Shown piece by piece: positions 15,964 through 24,874 of a stretch of DNA of 64,000 bases. The stretch comes from Bradyrhizobium ivorense (lineage in GTDB: Bacteria > Pseudomonadota > Alphaproteobacteria > Rhizobiales > Xanthobacteraceae): the NCBI RefSeq assembly GCF_900696085.1, contig NZ_CAADFC020000032.1, positions 1 to 64,000 of the forward strand. Reading direction: 5' to 3'. The notes below the pieces were generated by a model, which made no database searches, was not told the origin of the DNA, and saw nothing but the letters and a program-made list of their open reading frames with translations. Made by a program: the position numbers and the translations under genes. Position 1 is the stretch's first letter. Every line of letters begins with the position of its first letter.

Positions 15964-16746
15964 ATGGACAGCAACAGCCTGATGCAATTTGCCGGCGCCG
16001 TCGCCTCGGGCGCGGTGCGCGTCGTCGACCTAACTTTTACGCTCAGTCCCGATTTCCCCGTCATCGTGCTGCCGCCCGAATTCGGCCAGGCCGCGCCGGT
16101 GCGCATCCAAAAGATTTCGCAATACGACGCCGCCGGGCCGGCCTGGTACTGGAACAATCTCACCTTCGGCGAGCACACCGGCACGCATTTCGACGCGCCG
16201 ATTCACTGGTTCACCGGCAAGGATTTGCCGAACAATTCGGTCGACACGCTGCCGGTCCGCGACATGATCGCGCCGGCCTGCGTGATCGATTGCTCGGCCG
16301 AGGCCGCAAAGGATCCGGACTTCCTGCTGTCGATTCCCATCGTCGAGGCCTGGGAGAAGCGCCACGGAAAAATTCCGCCGCGGCATTGGGTGCTGCTGCG
16401 TACCGACTGGTCGAAGAAGGGCTGGCGCGACTACGCCAACCTGAAGGACGACGGCGCGCATACGCCGGGGCCCGACGCCGCCGTGATGCGCTGGCTGGTC
16501 GAGGAGCGCGGCGTGATCGGCTTCGGCACCGAGACCATCGGCACCGATGCCGGCCAGGCCGGCCATCTCGATCCGCCCTATCCGGCGCACCATTTCCTGC
16601 ACGGCGGCGGTCGCTACGGCCTGCAATGCATGTGCAATCTCGATCAGCTGCCGCCGACCGGCGCGGTGATTGTTGCCGCACCGCTGAAGATCCAGAACGG
16701 CTCGGGCAGTCCGCTGCGCGTGCTGGCGCTGGTGGCGGGTTCTTAA
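15964..16746 (+). CDS. Cyclase/kynurenine-formamidase-like metal hydrolase
   Basis: 260 residues with the metal-binding motif EHTGTHFDAPIHW (about 63-75), the hallmark of the cyclase (PF04199) family of Zn or Mn hydrolases that includes KynB formamidase and isatin hydrolase. A later WVLLRTDWSKKGW and FLHGGGRYGLQ complete the fold. Catalytic residues look intact, unlike its neighbours. Fourth gene of the operon, 32 bases after the DUF35-SDR gene with its own GGAGAAG ribosome site. It probably opens a ring amide, lactone or similar bond; the exact substrate is unknown. Confidence 0.85.
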   Translation: MDSNSLMQFAGAVASGAVRVVDLTFTLSPDFPVIVLPPEFGQAAPVRIQKISQYDAAGPAWYWNNLTFGEHTGTHFDAPIHWFTGKDLPNNSVDTLPVRDMIAPACVIDCSAEAAKDPDFLLSIPIVEAWEKRHGKIPPRHWVLLRTDWSKKGWRDYANLKDDGAHTPGPDAAVMRWLVEERGVIGFGTETIGTDAGQAGHLDPPYPAHHFLHGGGRYGLQCMCNLDQLPPTGAVIVAAPLKIQNGSGSPLRVLALVAGS

Positions 16747-16774
16747 GTCCTTATCGTCCATATCGAGTGAAATC

Positions 16775-17929
16775 ATGAACAAGAAGACTTTGTTGATCGG
16801 CGCCGCGTTGCTGCTTGGCGTCATGGCGCCGGCACGCGCGGACATCCTCGTCGGCTTCGTCACCGGGCTGAGCGGGCCGGTGTCCTCGATCGGCGTGCCC
16901 AACGCCAAGGGGCTCGCGGCCGGCCAGGCCTATGTCGGCGAGGTCGACGGCGAGAAGGTCCGCGTCATCCAGCTCGATGACGGCTCGGACCCGGCGGCGT
17001 CGACGCGCAACGCGCGTAAGCTGGTGGAGCAGGAGAAGGTCGATTTCCTGATCGGCACGTCGGGCGCGCCGCAGACGCTGGCGATGGCCACCGTCGCGGT
17101 CGAGATGAAGGTGCCGATGGTGGCGATCTCGCCGATCGCACCGGTGCCGGCCGGCGAGGGCGGCCCGTGGGTGGTGCAGACGCCGCAGCCGACGCCGCTC
17201 TTGGTGCAGGGCATCGTCAATCACATGAAGAGCCGCGGCGTGAAGACGGTCGCCTTCATCGGGTTCTCCGATGCGTTCGGCGATCTGATGTACAATTCGC
17301 TGGCGGACAGCGCTGACAAGGCCGGCATCAAGGTGACCGCGAACGAGCGCTATGCGCGGTCCGACAGCTCGGTTACCGCGCAGGTGCTGCGCGCGATGTC
17401 GGCGCGGCCCGATGCCATCATGCTGGGCGGCACTGGAACGCCCGGCGCGCTGCCGGTGATCGCGCTCGCCGAGCGCGGCTACAAGGGCCCGCTCTACGGC
17501 AATCACGGCATGATCAGCGCCGACTTCCTGCGGCTCGCCGGCAAATCGGCGGAGGGCATCATCTGCCCGACCGGCCCGGTGACGGCGGCCGAGCAGCTTC
17601 CCGAAAGCAATCCGATCCGCAAGGTCGCGCTGGCGTTCCGCGCCGCCTATGAAAAGGCCAATGGCGAGCCGCCCGCCGATGCGTTCTCACCCTATGCGTT
17701 CGACGGCTGGCTGGTGTTCATGGACGCCGCCAGGCGCGCCAAGGCGACCGGCGCCGCGCCGGGCACGCCGGCGTTCCGCAACGCGCTGCGCGAGGCGCTG
17801 TTCACCACCAAGGAGGTGGTCGGCACGCACGGCATCTACACCTACACGCCCGCCGATCGCCATGGCGTCGACGACCGCGCACGGATTTTGGTGCAGATCG
17901 AGAACGGCAAGTACAAGCTGCTGCAGTAG
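16775..17929 (+). CDS. ABC transporter periplasmic binding protein, second paralogue
   Basis: 384 residues with a signal peptide (MNKKTLLIGAALLLGVMAPARA). Mature start DILVGFVTGLSGPVSSIGVP parallels the protein at 10128-11288, as do QLDDGSDPAASTR, VPMVAISPIAPVP, IGFSDAFGDLMYN and NERYARSDSSVTAQVL. It closes the enzyme operon, 28 bases after the cyclase gene, and has no permease genes beside it, so it probably delivers ligand to the LivHMGF complex encoded at 6587-10106. Divergence between the two suggests different but related ligands. Confidence 0.87.
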   Translation: MNKKTLLIGAALLLGVMAPARADILVGFVTGLSGPVSSIGVPNAKGLAAGQAYVGEVDGEKVRVIQLDDGSDPAASTRNARKLVEQEKVDFLIGTSGAPQTLAMATVAVEMKVPMVAISPIAPVPAGEGGPWVVQTPQPTPLLVQGIVNHMKSRGVKTVAFIGFSDAFGDLMYNSLADSADKAGIKVTANERYARSDSSVTAQVLRAMSARPDAIMLGGTGTPGALPVIALAERGYKGPLYGNHGMISADFLRLAGKSAEGIICPTGPVTAAEQLPESNPIRKVALAFRAAYEKANGEPPADAFSPYAFDGWLVFMDAARRAKATGAAPGTPAFRNALREALFTTKEVVGTHGIYTYTPADRHGVDDRARILVQIENGKYKLLQ

Positions 17930-17973
17930 CGTGCAGTGAGGTTAGGCCTGATAGCGAACGCGACGGTGCTGTG

Positions 17974-18120
17974 CTCCCTCTCCCCCGTTCTTACGGGGAG
18001 AGGGTTGGGGTGAGGGGCCGCTTCCGCGTATACGGCAAGAGCGGTGTTCGCGGAGGCTCCCCCTCACCCGGATCACATCTTCGATGTGATCCGACCTCTC
18101 CCCGCAGGCGGGGAGAGGTG
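17974..18120. repeat. Intergenic palindromic repeat (Bradyrhizobium-type), copy 1
   Basis: Composite of hairpins: CTCTCCCC..TTCTTACGGGGAGAG, CACATCTTCGATGTG and CCTCTCCCCGCAGGCGGGGAGAGG. An inverted copy with the same modules lies at 27017-27158. It sits between two convergent genes and may serve as a bidirectional terminator. Confidence 0.75.
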
Positions 18121-18133
18121 AAGCGAAAGCGGC

Positions 18134-19756
18134 TCAGCCGTGGCGCAGCTTGGCCTTGAGCGGGCGCAGGTCGATCGCGCGGTCCGCGGCAACCGCCGCG
18201 GCCGCGAGCGTCTTGATTTCGCCGCGGGCGAGCTTGCGCGTCGATGATAGTGGCAACTCGTCGACGATGGCGATATAGCCGGGCACTTTGTGGTAGGCGA
18301 GGCGCTCGGCGCAGGTTTTGACGATCGAACTCGCGAGCGCCTCGGCGTCGTCGACCGCCGCGTTCAGCACGATGAAGGTGAACACCTCCTCGCCGCGAAT
18401 CTCGTCGGGAACCGGCGTCACCGCGCAGCTGCCGATGCGCGTATCCATGTAGAGCGCGCTTTCGACCTCGAGCACGCCGATGTTTTCGCCGCTGCGCCGG
18501 ACGATGGTCTTCTTGCGGTCGAAGAAATACATCAGCCCGTCTTCGTCGGCGAACACGAGGTCGCCGGTGTGGAACCAGCCGCCTTGCCAGGCGGCTTCGG
18601 TCGCTTCCTCGTCCTTCAGGTAGCCGCTGAAGAAGCCGGCGCGCGGCGCATCGCCCTTGGCGCGGACCAATAGCTCGCCGGGCTTGCCGAGCGCGACGTC
18701 GGCACCCTGATCGTCGACCAGGCGATAGTCCATGCCGTCGGACGGCCGGCCGACGCAGCGCGCGCCAAAGCCGGCCGGCTCGCGCGCAGTGGTGGTGGCC
18801 GCGGCGCCGCCGGTCTCGGTCATTGCCCAGGCCTCGACGATCGGAATGCGGTAGCGCTCTTCGAAGGTGGCGCGGTGGCGGACGTCGACGCCGGGCGCAA
18901 AGGCGAAGCGCACGCGGTGCTGCCGTTCGACCTCGGTCACCGGCAGCTGCAGCAGGATCGCCGGGATGACGCCGAGACAATGCACGACGGTCGCGCCGCT
19001 CTCGGCCACGCACTGCCACCAGCGGTTGGCGTGAAAGCGGTCGAGCGGCACAACGGCGCCGCCGAGCAGCATCATCCCGACCGCGCTGCAGCCGAGCGCG
19101 TTCATGTGGAACATCGGCAGCGGCGTCAGATTGACCTCGCGGTCCGGCTGCAGCTCGGCGACGCCACCCTGCGCGAGGTACCAGTCGGCGACCTGCAGGA
19201 AGTAGCGGTTCGACAGCATGCAGCCCTTCGGCTTGCCGGTGCTGCCGGAGGTGAAGAGCAGCGCGCATTCATCGTTGAATTCCGGCGCCTGCCGCGTGAC
19301 CTTGCTCGCGCATGACGGAATGCGGCCATCGGTGTCGATCAGGCGGGCGCGTCCCAGGTTCGCATCCTTCGTGACGTGGATGCGATCCGGCGTTGCCACC
19401 AGCAGGTCGGCCTCCGACAGCTCGAACTGGAACGAGAGCTCGTCGGGGCGAACGTCGGGATTGATCGGCACGATCGAAACCCCGAGCGCATTGAGAGCGA
19501 GCCAGTGCAGGAAGAACACCGGGCGATTTTCCAATAGCAGCGCAACGCGCGCGCCATGTCCGTAGCCCGCGGCCGCATAGTCCGCGCGCAACCGGTCGAC
19601 CTCGGTCTTGAACGCGCCATAGGCGAAATTGAAGCCGTCGGGCGCGTAAGCCAGTCCCGCGGCCGCGGGCGCGAGCAGGAACGGCGCGTCGGGGCGCCGT
19701 GCGGCGGTGGCCATGAAGGCATCGGAGGGCGATCGATAGGGAATGTCGCGGCGCAT
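18134..19756 (-). CDS. AMP-forming acyl-CoA synthetase (ligase 1)
   Basis: 540 residues of the ANL superfamily. P-loop-like LLFTSGSTGKPKGCMLS (about 172-188), adenine motif VEAWAMTETGG, and GWFHTGDLVFADEDGLMYFFDRKKTIVRRSGENI with the hinge Asp-Arg-Lys, all present. It should activate a carboxylic acid to its CoA thioester through an acyl-AMP. The usual C-terminal catalytic Lys is plausible at LSSTRKLARGEIKTL. Divergent from ligase 2, sharing a promoter region that carries an operator-like palindrome; converges on the enzyme operon. The substrate is probably that of the island's transporter. Confidence 0.88.
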   Translation of the reverse strand: MRRDIPYRSPSDAFMATAARRPDAPFLLAPAAAGLAYAPDGFNFAYGAFKTEVDRLRADYAAAGYGHGARVALLLENRPVFFLHWLALNALGVSIVPINPDVRPDELSFQFELSEADLLVATPDRIHVTKDANLGRARLIDTDGRIPSCASKVTRQAPEFNDECALLFTSGSTGKPKGCMLSNRYFLQVADWYLAQGGVAELQPDREVNLTPLPMFHMNALGCSAVGMMLLGGAVVPLDRFHANRWWQCVAESGATVVHCLGVIPAILLQLPVTEVERQHRVRFAFAPGVDVRHRATFEERYRIPIVEAWAMTETGGAAATTTAREPAGFGARCVGRPSDGMDYRLVDDQGADVALGKPGELLVRAKGDAPRAGFFSGYLKDEEATEAAWQGGWFHTGDLVFADEDGLMYFFDRKKTIVRRSGENIGVLEVESALYMDTRIGSCAVTPVPDEIRGEEVFTFIVLNAAVDDAEALASSIVKTCAERLAYHKVPGYIAIVDELPLSSTRKLARGEIKTLAAAAVAADRAIDLRPLKAKLRHG

Positions 19757-19844
19757 TGCGGGCAGTGCTCCTGTTGATGCCTCCGGCCGCCTCGTCGGGC
19801 GGCGGCCTTGTACGCAGCCCTTGCCGTGGCCGCGGCTTTGGTTG

Positions 19845-19864
19845 ATACTTTAAGCCTAAACTAT
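19845..19864. promoter_or_regulatory. Candidate operator between divergent CoA ligases
   Basis: ATACTTTAAG-CCTAAACTAT is an inverted repeat matching in 8 of 10 positions per arm, AT-rich in GC-rich surroundings, 57 bases before ligase 2 and about 90 before ligase 1. A related site lies at 12341-12361. The size and TTTA/TAAA core fit a MarR-type dimer, which is inference. Confidence 0.55.
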
Positions 19865-19920
19865 TTTGCTGGCCAGTGGCGATCTCGGCATATCGGCGCG
19901 GCGCAGCTGTGGAGGCGTGC

Positions 19921-21552
19921 ATGCAGGCTGGCGACAGCAGCGCGGTGGGGCAGCCGGTCTGGCCGCAGGCGGCCGAGCGGTTCCCGCCGGCCGACCGTAT
20001 CCTCTCCACCATCCTGACGCGGCAGGCGGCGCGGTACCGCGATCGCACGCTCCTTGTCTGCGGCGACACGCGCTGGAGCTATGCCGAGACCGCCGGGATT
20101 GCCGCGGCGTCGGCCGCGCGGCTGATGCGGGCTGGAATTCGCACCGGCGACCGCGTCGCGCTGATGTGCTCGAACCGGCCGGAATTTCTGGAAGTGTATC
20201 TCGGCTGCGCCTGGATGGGCGCCGTCTGCGTTCCGATCAACACGGCGCTGCGCGGCATCCAGCTCAGCCACATCCTGCGCAATTCGACGCCCAAACTGCT
20301 GGTGATCGAGGCGCCGTTCATGGCGGCGATCGCTACGCTGGAGCGCGACGTCGCACCGCCGGATCTGATCTGGAGGATCGGCGAGGGCAGTAATGCTCCA
20401 TCGGTGCCGGGTTCGATCGTGCCACTGCCTGCCCTCGGCGAGGGAGCAGAGCCCGCGCCGGTGCGCCCCGGCGATACGGTCGCCATTCTCTATACCTCAG
20501 GCACGACGGGACCTTCCAAGGGCGTCTGCTGCCCGCAGGCGCAGATGTTCTGGTGGGGCGTCTATTCGGCGCGCGCGCTTGGTATCGTCGAGGGCGACGT
20601 GCTGTTCACGACGCTGCCGCTGTTTCATACCAATGCGCTGAACGCGTTCTATCAAGCGCTGCTCAACGGCAGCAGCTATGTGCTCGAGCCGAAATTCTCG
20701 GCGTCCGGCTTCTGGGCCGCAGCGCGGCGGCATCAGGCGACGGTCGGCTATCTCCTGGGCGCGATGGCCGTGATGCTGCTGGCGCAGCCATCATCCGCCG
20801 ACGACACCGCACATCGCCTCCGCGTCGCGCTCGGTGGCGGCGTGCCCGGCCAGTTTCATGAACCGTTTCTTGCGCGCTTCGGCGTACCGCTGCTCGACGG
20901 CTATGGCTCGACCGAAACCAATTTCGTGTTCGCAAGCCCAATTCCGTCGGACCGCCCCGGCACCATGGGCCGTCTCGTCGACGGCGTGGATGCCTGCATC
21001 GTCGATCCCGACGATGCCGTGCTGCCCGATGGCGAAGCCGGCGAATTGCTGCTGCGGGCGCGCGAGCCGTTTGCATTCTCGACCGGCTATTTCGGCATGC
21101 CCGACAAGACGGTCGAGGCCTGGCGAAATCTCTGGTTTCACAGCGGCGACCGCGTGGTGCGCGATGCCGACGGTCACTACCGCTTCATCGACCGGATGAA
21201 GGATTCGATCCGACGCCGCGGCGAGAACGTGTCGTCCTGGGAGGTCGAGCAGGTGCTGTTGAAACATCCAGCGATCGCCGCCTGCGCGATCTATCCGCTG
21301 CCGTCGGAGCTTGGCGAGGACGAAGTGGCGGCAGCCGTCCAGGTCAAGGCCGGTCATGCGCTCGAGGCGATCGACGTGGTCAAACATTGCGAGGGGCAGA
21401 TGGCCTACTTCGCGATTCCGCGCTTTGTCCGCATCGTCAGCGAGATGCCGCTCACCGAGAACGGCAAGATCCGCAAGGTTGCGTTGCGCGAGGCCGGACG
21501 AACCGCCGACACCTGGGACCGCGACGCCGCGGGATACGTCGTACGACGTTGA
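19921..21552 (+). CDS. AMP-forming acyl-CoA synthetase (ligase 2)
   Basis: 543 residues from ATG at 19921, preceded by GTGGAGG at 5-base spacing; an ATG 45 bases upstream is in frame but lacks a site. ANL motifs: ILYTSGTTGPSKGVCCPQ (phosphate loop), LLDGYGSTETNFVF, WFHSGDRVVRDADGHYRFIDRMKDSIRRRGENVS, and final ENGKIRKVALR with the catalytic Lys. Closest in pattern to crotonobetaine/carnitine- or fatty-acid-type CoA ligases (CaiC-like YRFIDRMKDSIRRRGENVSS). Divergent partner of ligase 1 and only distantly similar to it, so the two may act on different intermediates. Confidence 0.88.
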   Translation: MQAGDSSAVGQPVWPQAAERFPPADRILSTILTRQAARYRDRTLLVCGDTRWSYAETAGIAAASAARLMRAGIRTGDRVALMCSNRPEFLEVYLGCAWMGAVCVPINTALRGIQLSHILRNSTPKLLVIEAPFMAAIATLERDVAPPDLIWRIGEGSNAPSVPGSIVPLPALGEGAEPAPVRPGDTVAILYTSGTTGPSKGVCCPQAQMFWWGVYSARALGIVEGDVLFTTLPLFHTNALNAFYQALLNGSSYVLEPKFSASGFWAAARRHQATVGYLLGAMAVMLLAQPSSADDTAHRLRVALGGGVPGQFHEPFLARFGVPLLDGYGSTETNFVFASPIPSDRPGTMGRLVDGVDACIVDPDDAVLPDGEAGELLLRAREPFAFSTGYFGMPDKTVEAWRNLWFHSGDRVVRDADGHYRFIDRMKDSIRRRGENVSSWEVEQVLLKHPAIAACAIYPLPSELGEDEVAAAVQVKAGHALEAIDVVKHCEGQMAYFAIPRFVRIVSEMPLTENGKIRKVALREAGRTADTWDRDAAGYVVRR

Positions 21553-21585
21553 GAGGTCCCGCGCGCTCCGTGCCGCCGCGTGCCG

Positions 21586-22557
21586 TCAGCGCGGGATCCA
21601 GACCGTCATGCCCGGCTCGAGCGCTGCCGCGTCGCCCTGCGGGTCGAGCCGCAGGCGCAGCGTGTTGCGGTCGTGATCGCCGATGACCCGCTCGGCCTGC
21701 CAGGTGGCGAAGACGCCGATCGGCCGCAGCTCGGTGACGACGGCCCGGGCCGCGCCGGACGCACCGTTGCGCGTCACGTCGACCGCCTTTCCGATCGTGA
21801 GGCCGCCGAGATGATCCTCGCGCGCATTGAAGGACAGCCATTGCTTGCCCGCCGCCTCGACCATCAGGATCGGTTGTCCGGCGCGCACGTTCTCGCCGAC
21901 CTCGGCGGCGACGACGCTGACCACGCCGTCGGCCGGCGCGCGCAGGATCATCTTGTCCAGCCGGCGCTCGAGCACGGTGACGGCCGCCGCCGCGGCCTGC
22001 ACCTGGGCGTCGGCGATCGCCCGTTCTTCCTTGGTCGGACCCGCGACCGCGGCGTCGTAGTTCGCCTGGGCCTTGGCCACGTCGGCGCGGGCGCCCGCGA
22101 CATCGTTCTCGGCCTCGTCGAGCGCCTGCTGGGTGCCAAAGCTCTGCTGTGCCAGCGTGCTCGCCCGGGTGAGCTGGACCTCCACAAAGGTGAGGCGGGA
22201 GGTTGCCTTGGCGATCGCCGCCTTCAGCGACTCGACCTGCTCCTGGCGAACGCCGGCATAGACATTGTTGCGGCTCGCAACCGCCGAGGCCAGCGCCGCG
22301 CGCGCCTGGTCGAGCTGCGCCGTCAACTCCACCGCGGAGAGTTTCGCCAGCACATCGCCGGCCTGCACGCGGCTGCCCTTCGTCACCGCGATCGAGACAA
22401 GTTGGCCGTTCACTTCCGGCTCGACCCTGATCTCAGTCGAGCGGACGACGCCGACGATCGCCGACGGCGCTCCGGAGCGATTGACCGAATAGATCACGGC
22501 GCCGGCGGCGAGCGCCAGCAGCAGCGCAGCGATCGCGACGCGGTTGCCCCTATGCAT
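21586..22557 (-). CDS. HlyD-family membrane-fusion protein (adaptor 2)
   Basis: 323 residues from ATG at 22557, overlapping the permease stop by 8 bases; a start 8 codons earlier is possible. One N-terminal membrane anchor (VAIAALLLALAAGAVIYSV), a lipoyl/barrel-sandwich half (VEPEVNGQLVSIAVTKGSRVQAGDVLAKL), a long coiled-coil hairpin (about 70-190, with AAVAGPTKEERAIADAQVQAA), then the second half (ILRAPADGVVSVVAAEVGENV). Adaptors of this kind link an inner-membrane pump to an outer-membrane channel. Last gene of a three-gene operon; distinct from adaptor 1. Confidence 0.87.
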   Translation of the reverse strand: MHRGNRVAIAALLLALAAGAVIYSVNRSGAPSAIVGVVRSTEIRVEPEVNGQLVSIAVTKGSRVQAGDVLAKLSAVELTAQLDQARAALASAVASRNNVYAGVRQEQVESLKAAIAKATSRLTFVEVQLTRASTLAQQSFGTQQALDEAENDVAGARADVAKAQANYDAAVAGPTKEERAIADAQVQAAAAAVTVLERRLDKMILRAPADGVVSVVAAEVGENVRAGQPILMVEAAGKQWLSFNAREDHLGGLTIGKAVDVTRNGASGAARAVVTELRPIGVFATWQAERVIGDHDRNTLRLRLDPQGDAAALEPGMTVWIPR

Positions 22558-24874
22558 GTGCCCGTCCTCTCTTGATCGCAAACGCCGAGATCACGGCGAG
22601 CGCAAAGTAGGCCAACGCCAGGCACCACAGGCCGAGCCAGTCATGCGCGACCTCCCAGATGCTGGCGCCGAGTTGGTTGATGCGCACCAGGCCATCGATC
22701 GCGGCGTCGGCAGGGAAGAGCCGTCCCAGCGCGGTGGCCGCGTCGGGAATCGCTTCGCGCGGCCAGGCAAAGCCGGCGGTGAAGAACTGCGGCAGGCTGG
22801 TGGCCAGGAGCAAAATGGTCGCGTTTTCCGGACGTGTGAACCAGGCGCCGATTGCCTGCCCCAAGAAGCTCGTCGCCAGCAGGAAGATGCTTGCGAGCGC
22901 GAAGATCTGTGGCAGGTGGCCAAGCGTCGAGAAGCCGTAGATGCGCGGCAGCACGATGAGATAAAGCGCGAGCGCCGGCAGGTAGATGGTCAGATGCGCG
23001 ACTCCGCGGCCGAGCACGCCGCTAAATGCTCCGCCGCCGGCCGCCAGCGCGGTGCCGGTCAGCATCGCCGCGCCGATCAGCAGCGTCTGCTGCAAGATCA
23101 GGATGAATGCGGCGGGCACGATGTAGCTCGCATAGCCGCCGACCGGGTTGAAGATCGGCTGCAGCAGAACGCCGGCCGGGCTGATGCTCGCCAGTTTCGC
23201 CTTGACGATGCTGCCGTCCGAGCGCGCGCCCCGTGCCGCCAGATCGGAGGTCAGCGACCCGATCGCGGTGGCGATCCCGCTCGCGGTCGATCGGAAGATG
23301 AAGAGATAGGTGCCGTCCGCGTAGACCGGAATGTGCGCCGTGATGCCCTTGAGCACGTCGCGCTCGGTGCCCGGCGGGATCTCCACCGCGGCAAACGCCT
23401 TGCCGCGATCGATGGCGGCGTGCGCCTCGGCGAGCGTGCGGGCGCGCACCGTCACGCTCAATGTGCCGCTGGCATCGAGCGTCTCGACGATCTGGCGAGA
23501 GAGGTCGCTCAGATCGTTGTCGACCACCGCGATCGGAAGCTTGCGCAGGATCTGGTTCAGATAGGGCTGCGGATAATAGATGCCGTAGATCAGCGGAGCC
23601 AGGAACAGCAAAGTGAAGGCGCTCCGCGTTCCGAGCGCGCGCCGCCACTCCGCCATGAAGGCGCCGCCGATGCCGCGCGCCGGCTGCTCGCTCTCGGCCG
23701 GTTCGGCGGGCCGCGCCGCCTCGAACCAGCCCCTGCGCTTGAGGCTCGCCATCCGCCACCAGGCGAGGCCGGCGAAGATGATCGTGAGCGCGGCGAGTGC
23801 CGCGAACGGAACGGCGGATTCCGCGACCGGCAATCCGCGCGCCGCCTGTCCGAGCAGCACAGCCATGTACCAGCGCAGCGGCAGGATTGCGCTCCAGACT
23901 TGCGCGAAGCCGTTCATGGCGATGGTGGGAAAGCCGACGCCGGCATATCCGAATGCCGGCGAGGCGATCAGGCCGGCAAGTCCGAGCCCGGTCGCGAGGT
24001 CGCTGACCAGAAGCTGCAGCAGCGCGCTCATCGACATATAGGCGATGATCAAGAGCGAGGCGGCGGCGACCATCAGCAGCAGGTCACCCTTGAAGGAGAT
24101 TTGCAGCACTCCCTCCAGCACCAGCGGCTCGGCCAGCATGACCAGGACGAAGATGACGAACAGCGGCGCGAGCTTGCCGGCCAGCGCGACCAGCGGATCG
24201 CCGCCGGCGCTGTCCAGCCACTCCCGGGCATTGCGCCGGTGGAACTCGGAGCCGACCGAATAGCCGGCTGCGAGCGTGATCACGACATGGATGATGGTCG
24301 GCAGCAGCGCGCGTAGCAGAAACTGCGCATAGTTCTTTTGCGGGTTGACCAGCGCGATGGTCTCCGCGGTGAGCGTTCCCACGGACGCCGGCGCAGGCGC
24401 CGCGCTCGCAGCGGGCGCGGCGACGCGCGCCGCCGCGGACAGCGCATCGTTCAAGCCTGAGGACGCAATGCCGGCCGCCGTCAGGAATTGCTGGTTGTAG
24501 AACCCGACCACCTGCGGGCGGCGCTGCGCGTTGACGTCGCGCTCGAAATTCGGCGGGATATAGACCGCCGAAATCGCCTTGCCGGACCGGATGTCCTGCA
24601 CCGCCGTGGACAGCGTGCCGGAGCGGTCGACGATGTTCAGGCTCGGCGAGGCCGCGATGTATTCCACCAGCGCGCGCGAGGTGTCGGACTTGTCCTCGTC
24701 GACCACCGTGACGCCGAGCCCCCGGATCACCGGGTGGCTGAACACCGTGGTGAGCACCACGAAGGCAAACAGCGGCACGCCGAAGATCAAGAGCAGCGCC
24801 ACGCGATCGTGCAGCAGCCAGCGGCTTTCGCGCAGTGCGACCCGCCAGAATCCGGGCTTCGATCCCAGCCTCAT
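22550..24874 (-). CDS. Double ABC-2-type permease
   Basis: 774 residues made of two tandem ABC-2 (ABC2_membrane_3) units. Unit 1 (about 15-375) and unit 2 (about 400-765) each have one N-terminal membrane segment, a large periplasmic domain (VTVVDEDKSDTSRALVEYI in unit 1, AVVDNDLSDLSRQIVETL in unit 2) and a cluster of five or so membrane segments. The repeated VDxDxSDxSRxxVE block shows internal duplication. No nucleotide-binding domain occurs in the protein or its operon. Flanked by two HlyD adaptors through 4-nt and 8-nt overlaps. Probably exports a lipophilic compound or envelope component; the substrate is unknown. Confidence 0.88.
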   Translation of the reverse strand: MRLGSKPGFWRVALRESRWLLHDRVALLLIFGVPLFAFVVLTTVFSHPVIRGLGVTVVDEDKSDTSRALVEYIAASPSLNIVDRSGTLSTAVQDIRSGKAISAVYIPPNFERDVNAQRRPQVVGFYNQQFLTAAGIASSGLNDALSAAARVAAPAASAAPAPASVGTLTAETIALVNPQKNYAQFLLRALLPTIIHVVITLAAGYSVGSEFHRRNAREWLDSAGGDPLVALAGKLAPLFVIFVLVMLAEPLVLEGVLQISFKGDLLLMVAAASLLIIAYMSMSALLQLLVSDLATGLGLAGLIASPAFGYAGVGFPTIAMNGFAQVWSAILPLRWYMAVLLGQAARGLPVAESAVPFAALAALTIIFAGLAWWRMASLKRRGWFEAARPAEPAESEQPARGIGGAFMAEWRRALGTRSAFTLLFLAPLIYGIYYPQPYLNQILRKLPIAVVDNDLSDLSRQIVETLDASGTLSVTVRARTLAEAHAAIDRGKAFAAVEIPPGTERDVLKGITAHIPVYADGTYLFIFRSTASGIATAIGSLTSDLAARGARSDGSIVKAKLASISPAGVLLQPIFNPVGGYASYIVPAAFILILQQTLLIGAAMLTGTALAAGGGAFSGVLGRGVAHLTIYLPALALYLIVLPRIYGFSTLGHLPQIFALASIFLLATSFLGQAIGAWFTRPENATILLLATSLPQFFTAGFAWPREAIPDAATALGRLFPADAAIDGLVRINQLGASIWEVAHDWLGLWCLALAYFALAVISAFAIKRGRAHA

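Noticed and set aside
22544..24316. 590-codon open frame on the plus strand
   Set aside because: Antisense to the ABC-2 permease; Arg/Gln-rich with no fold signature.
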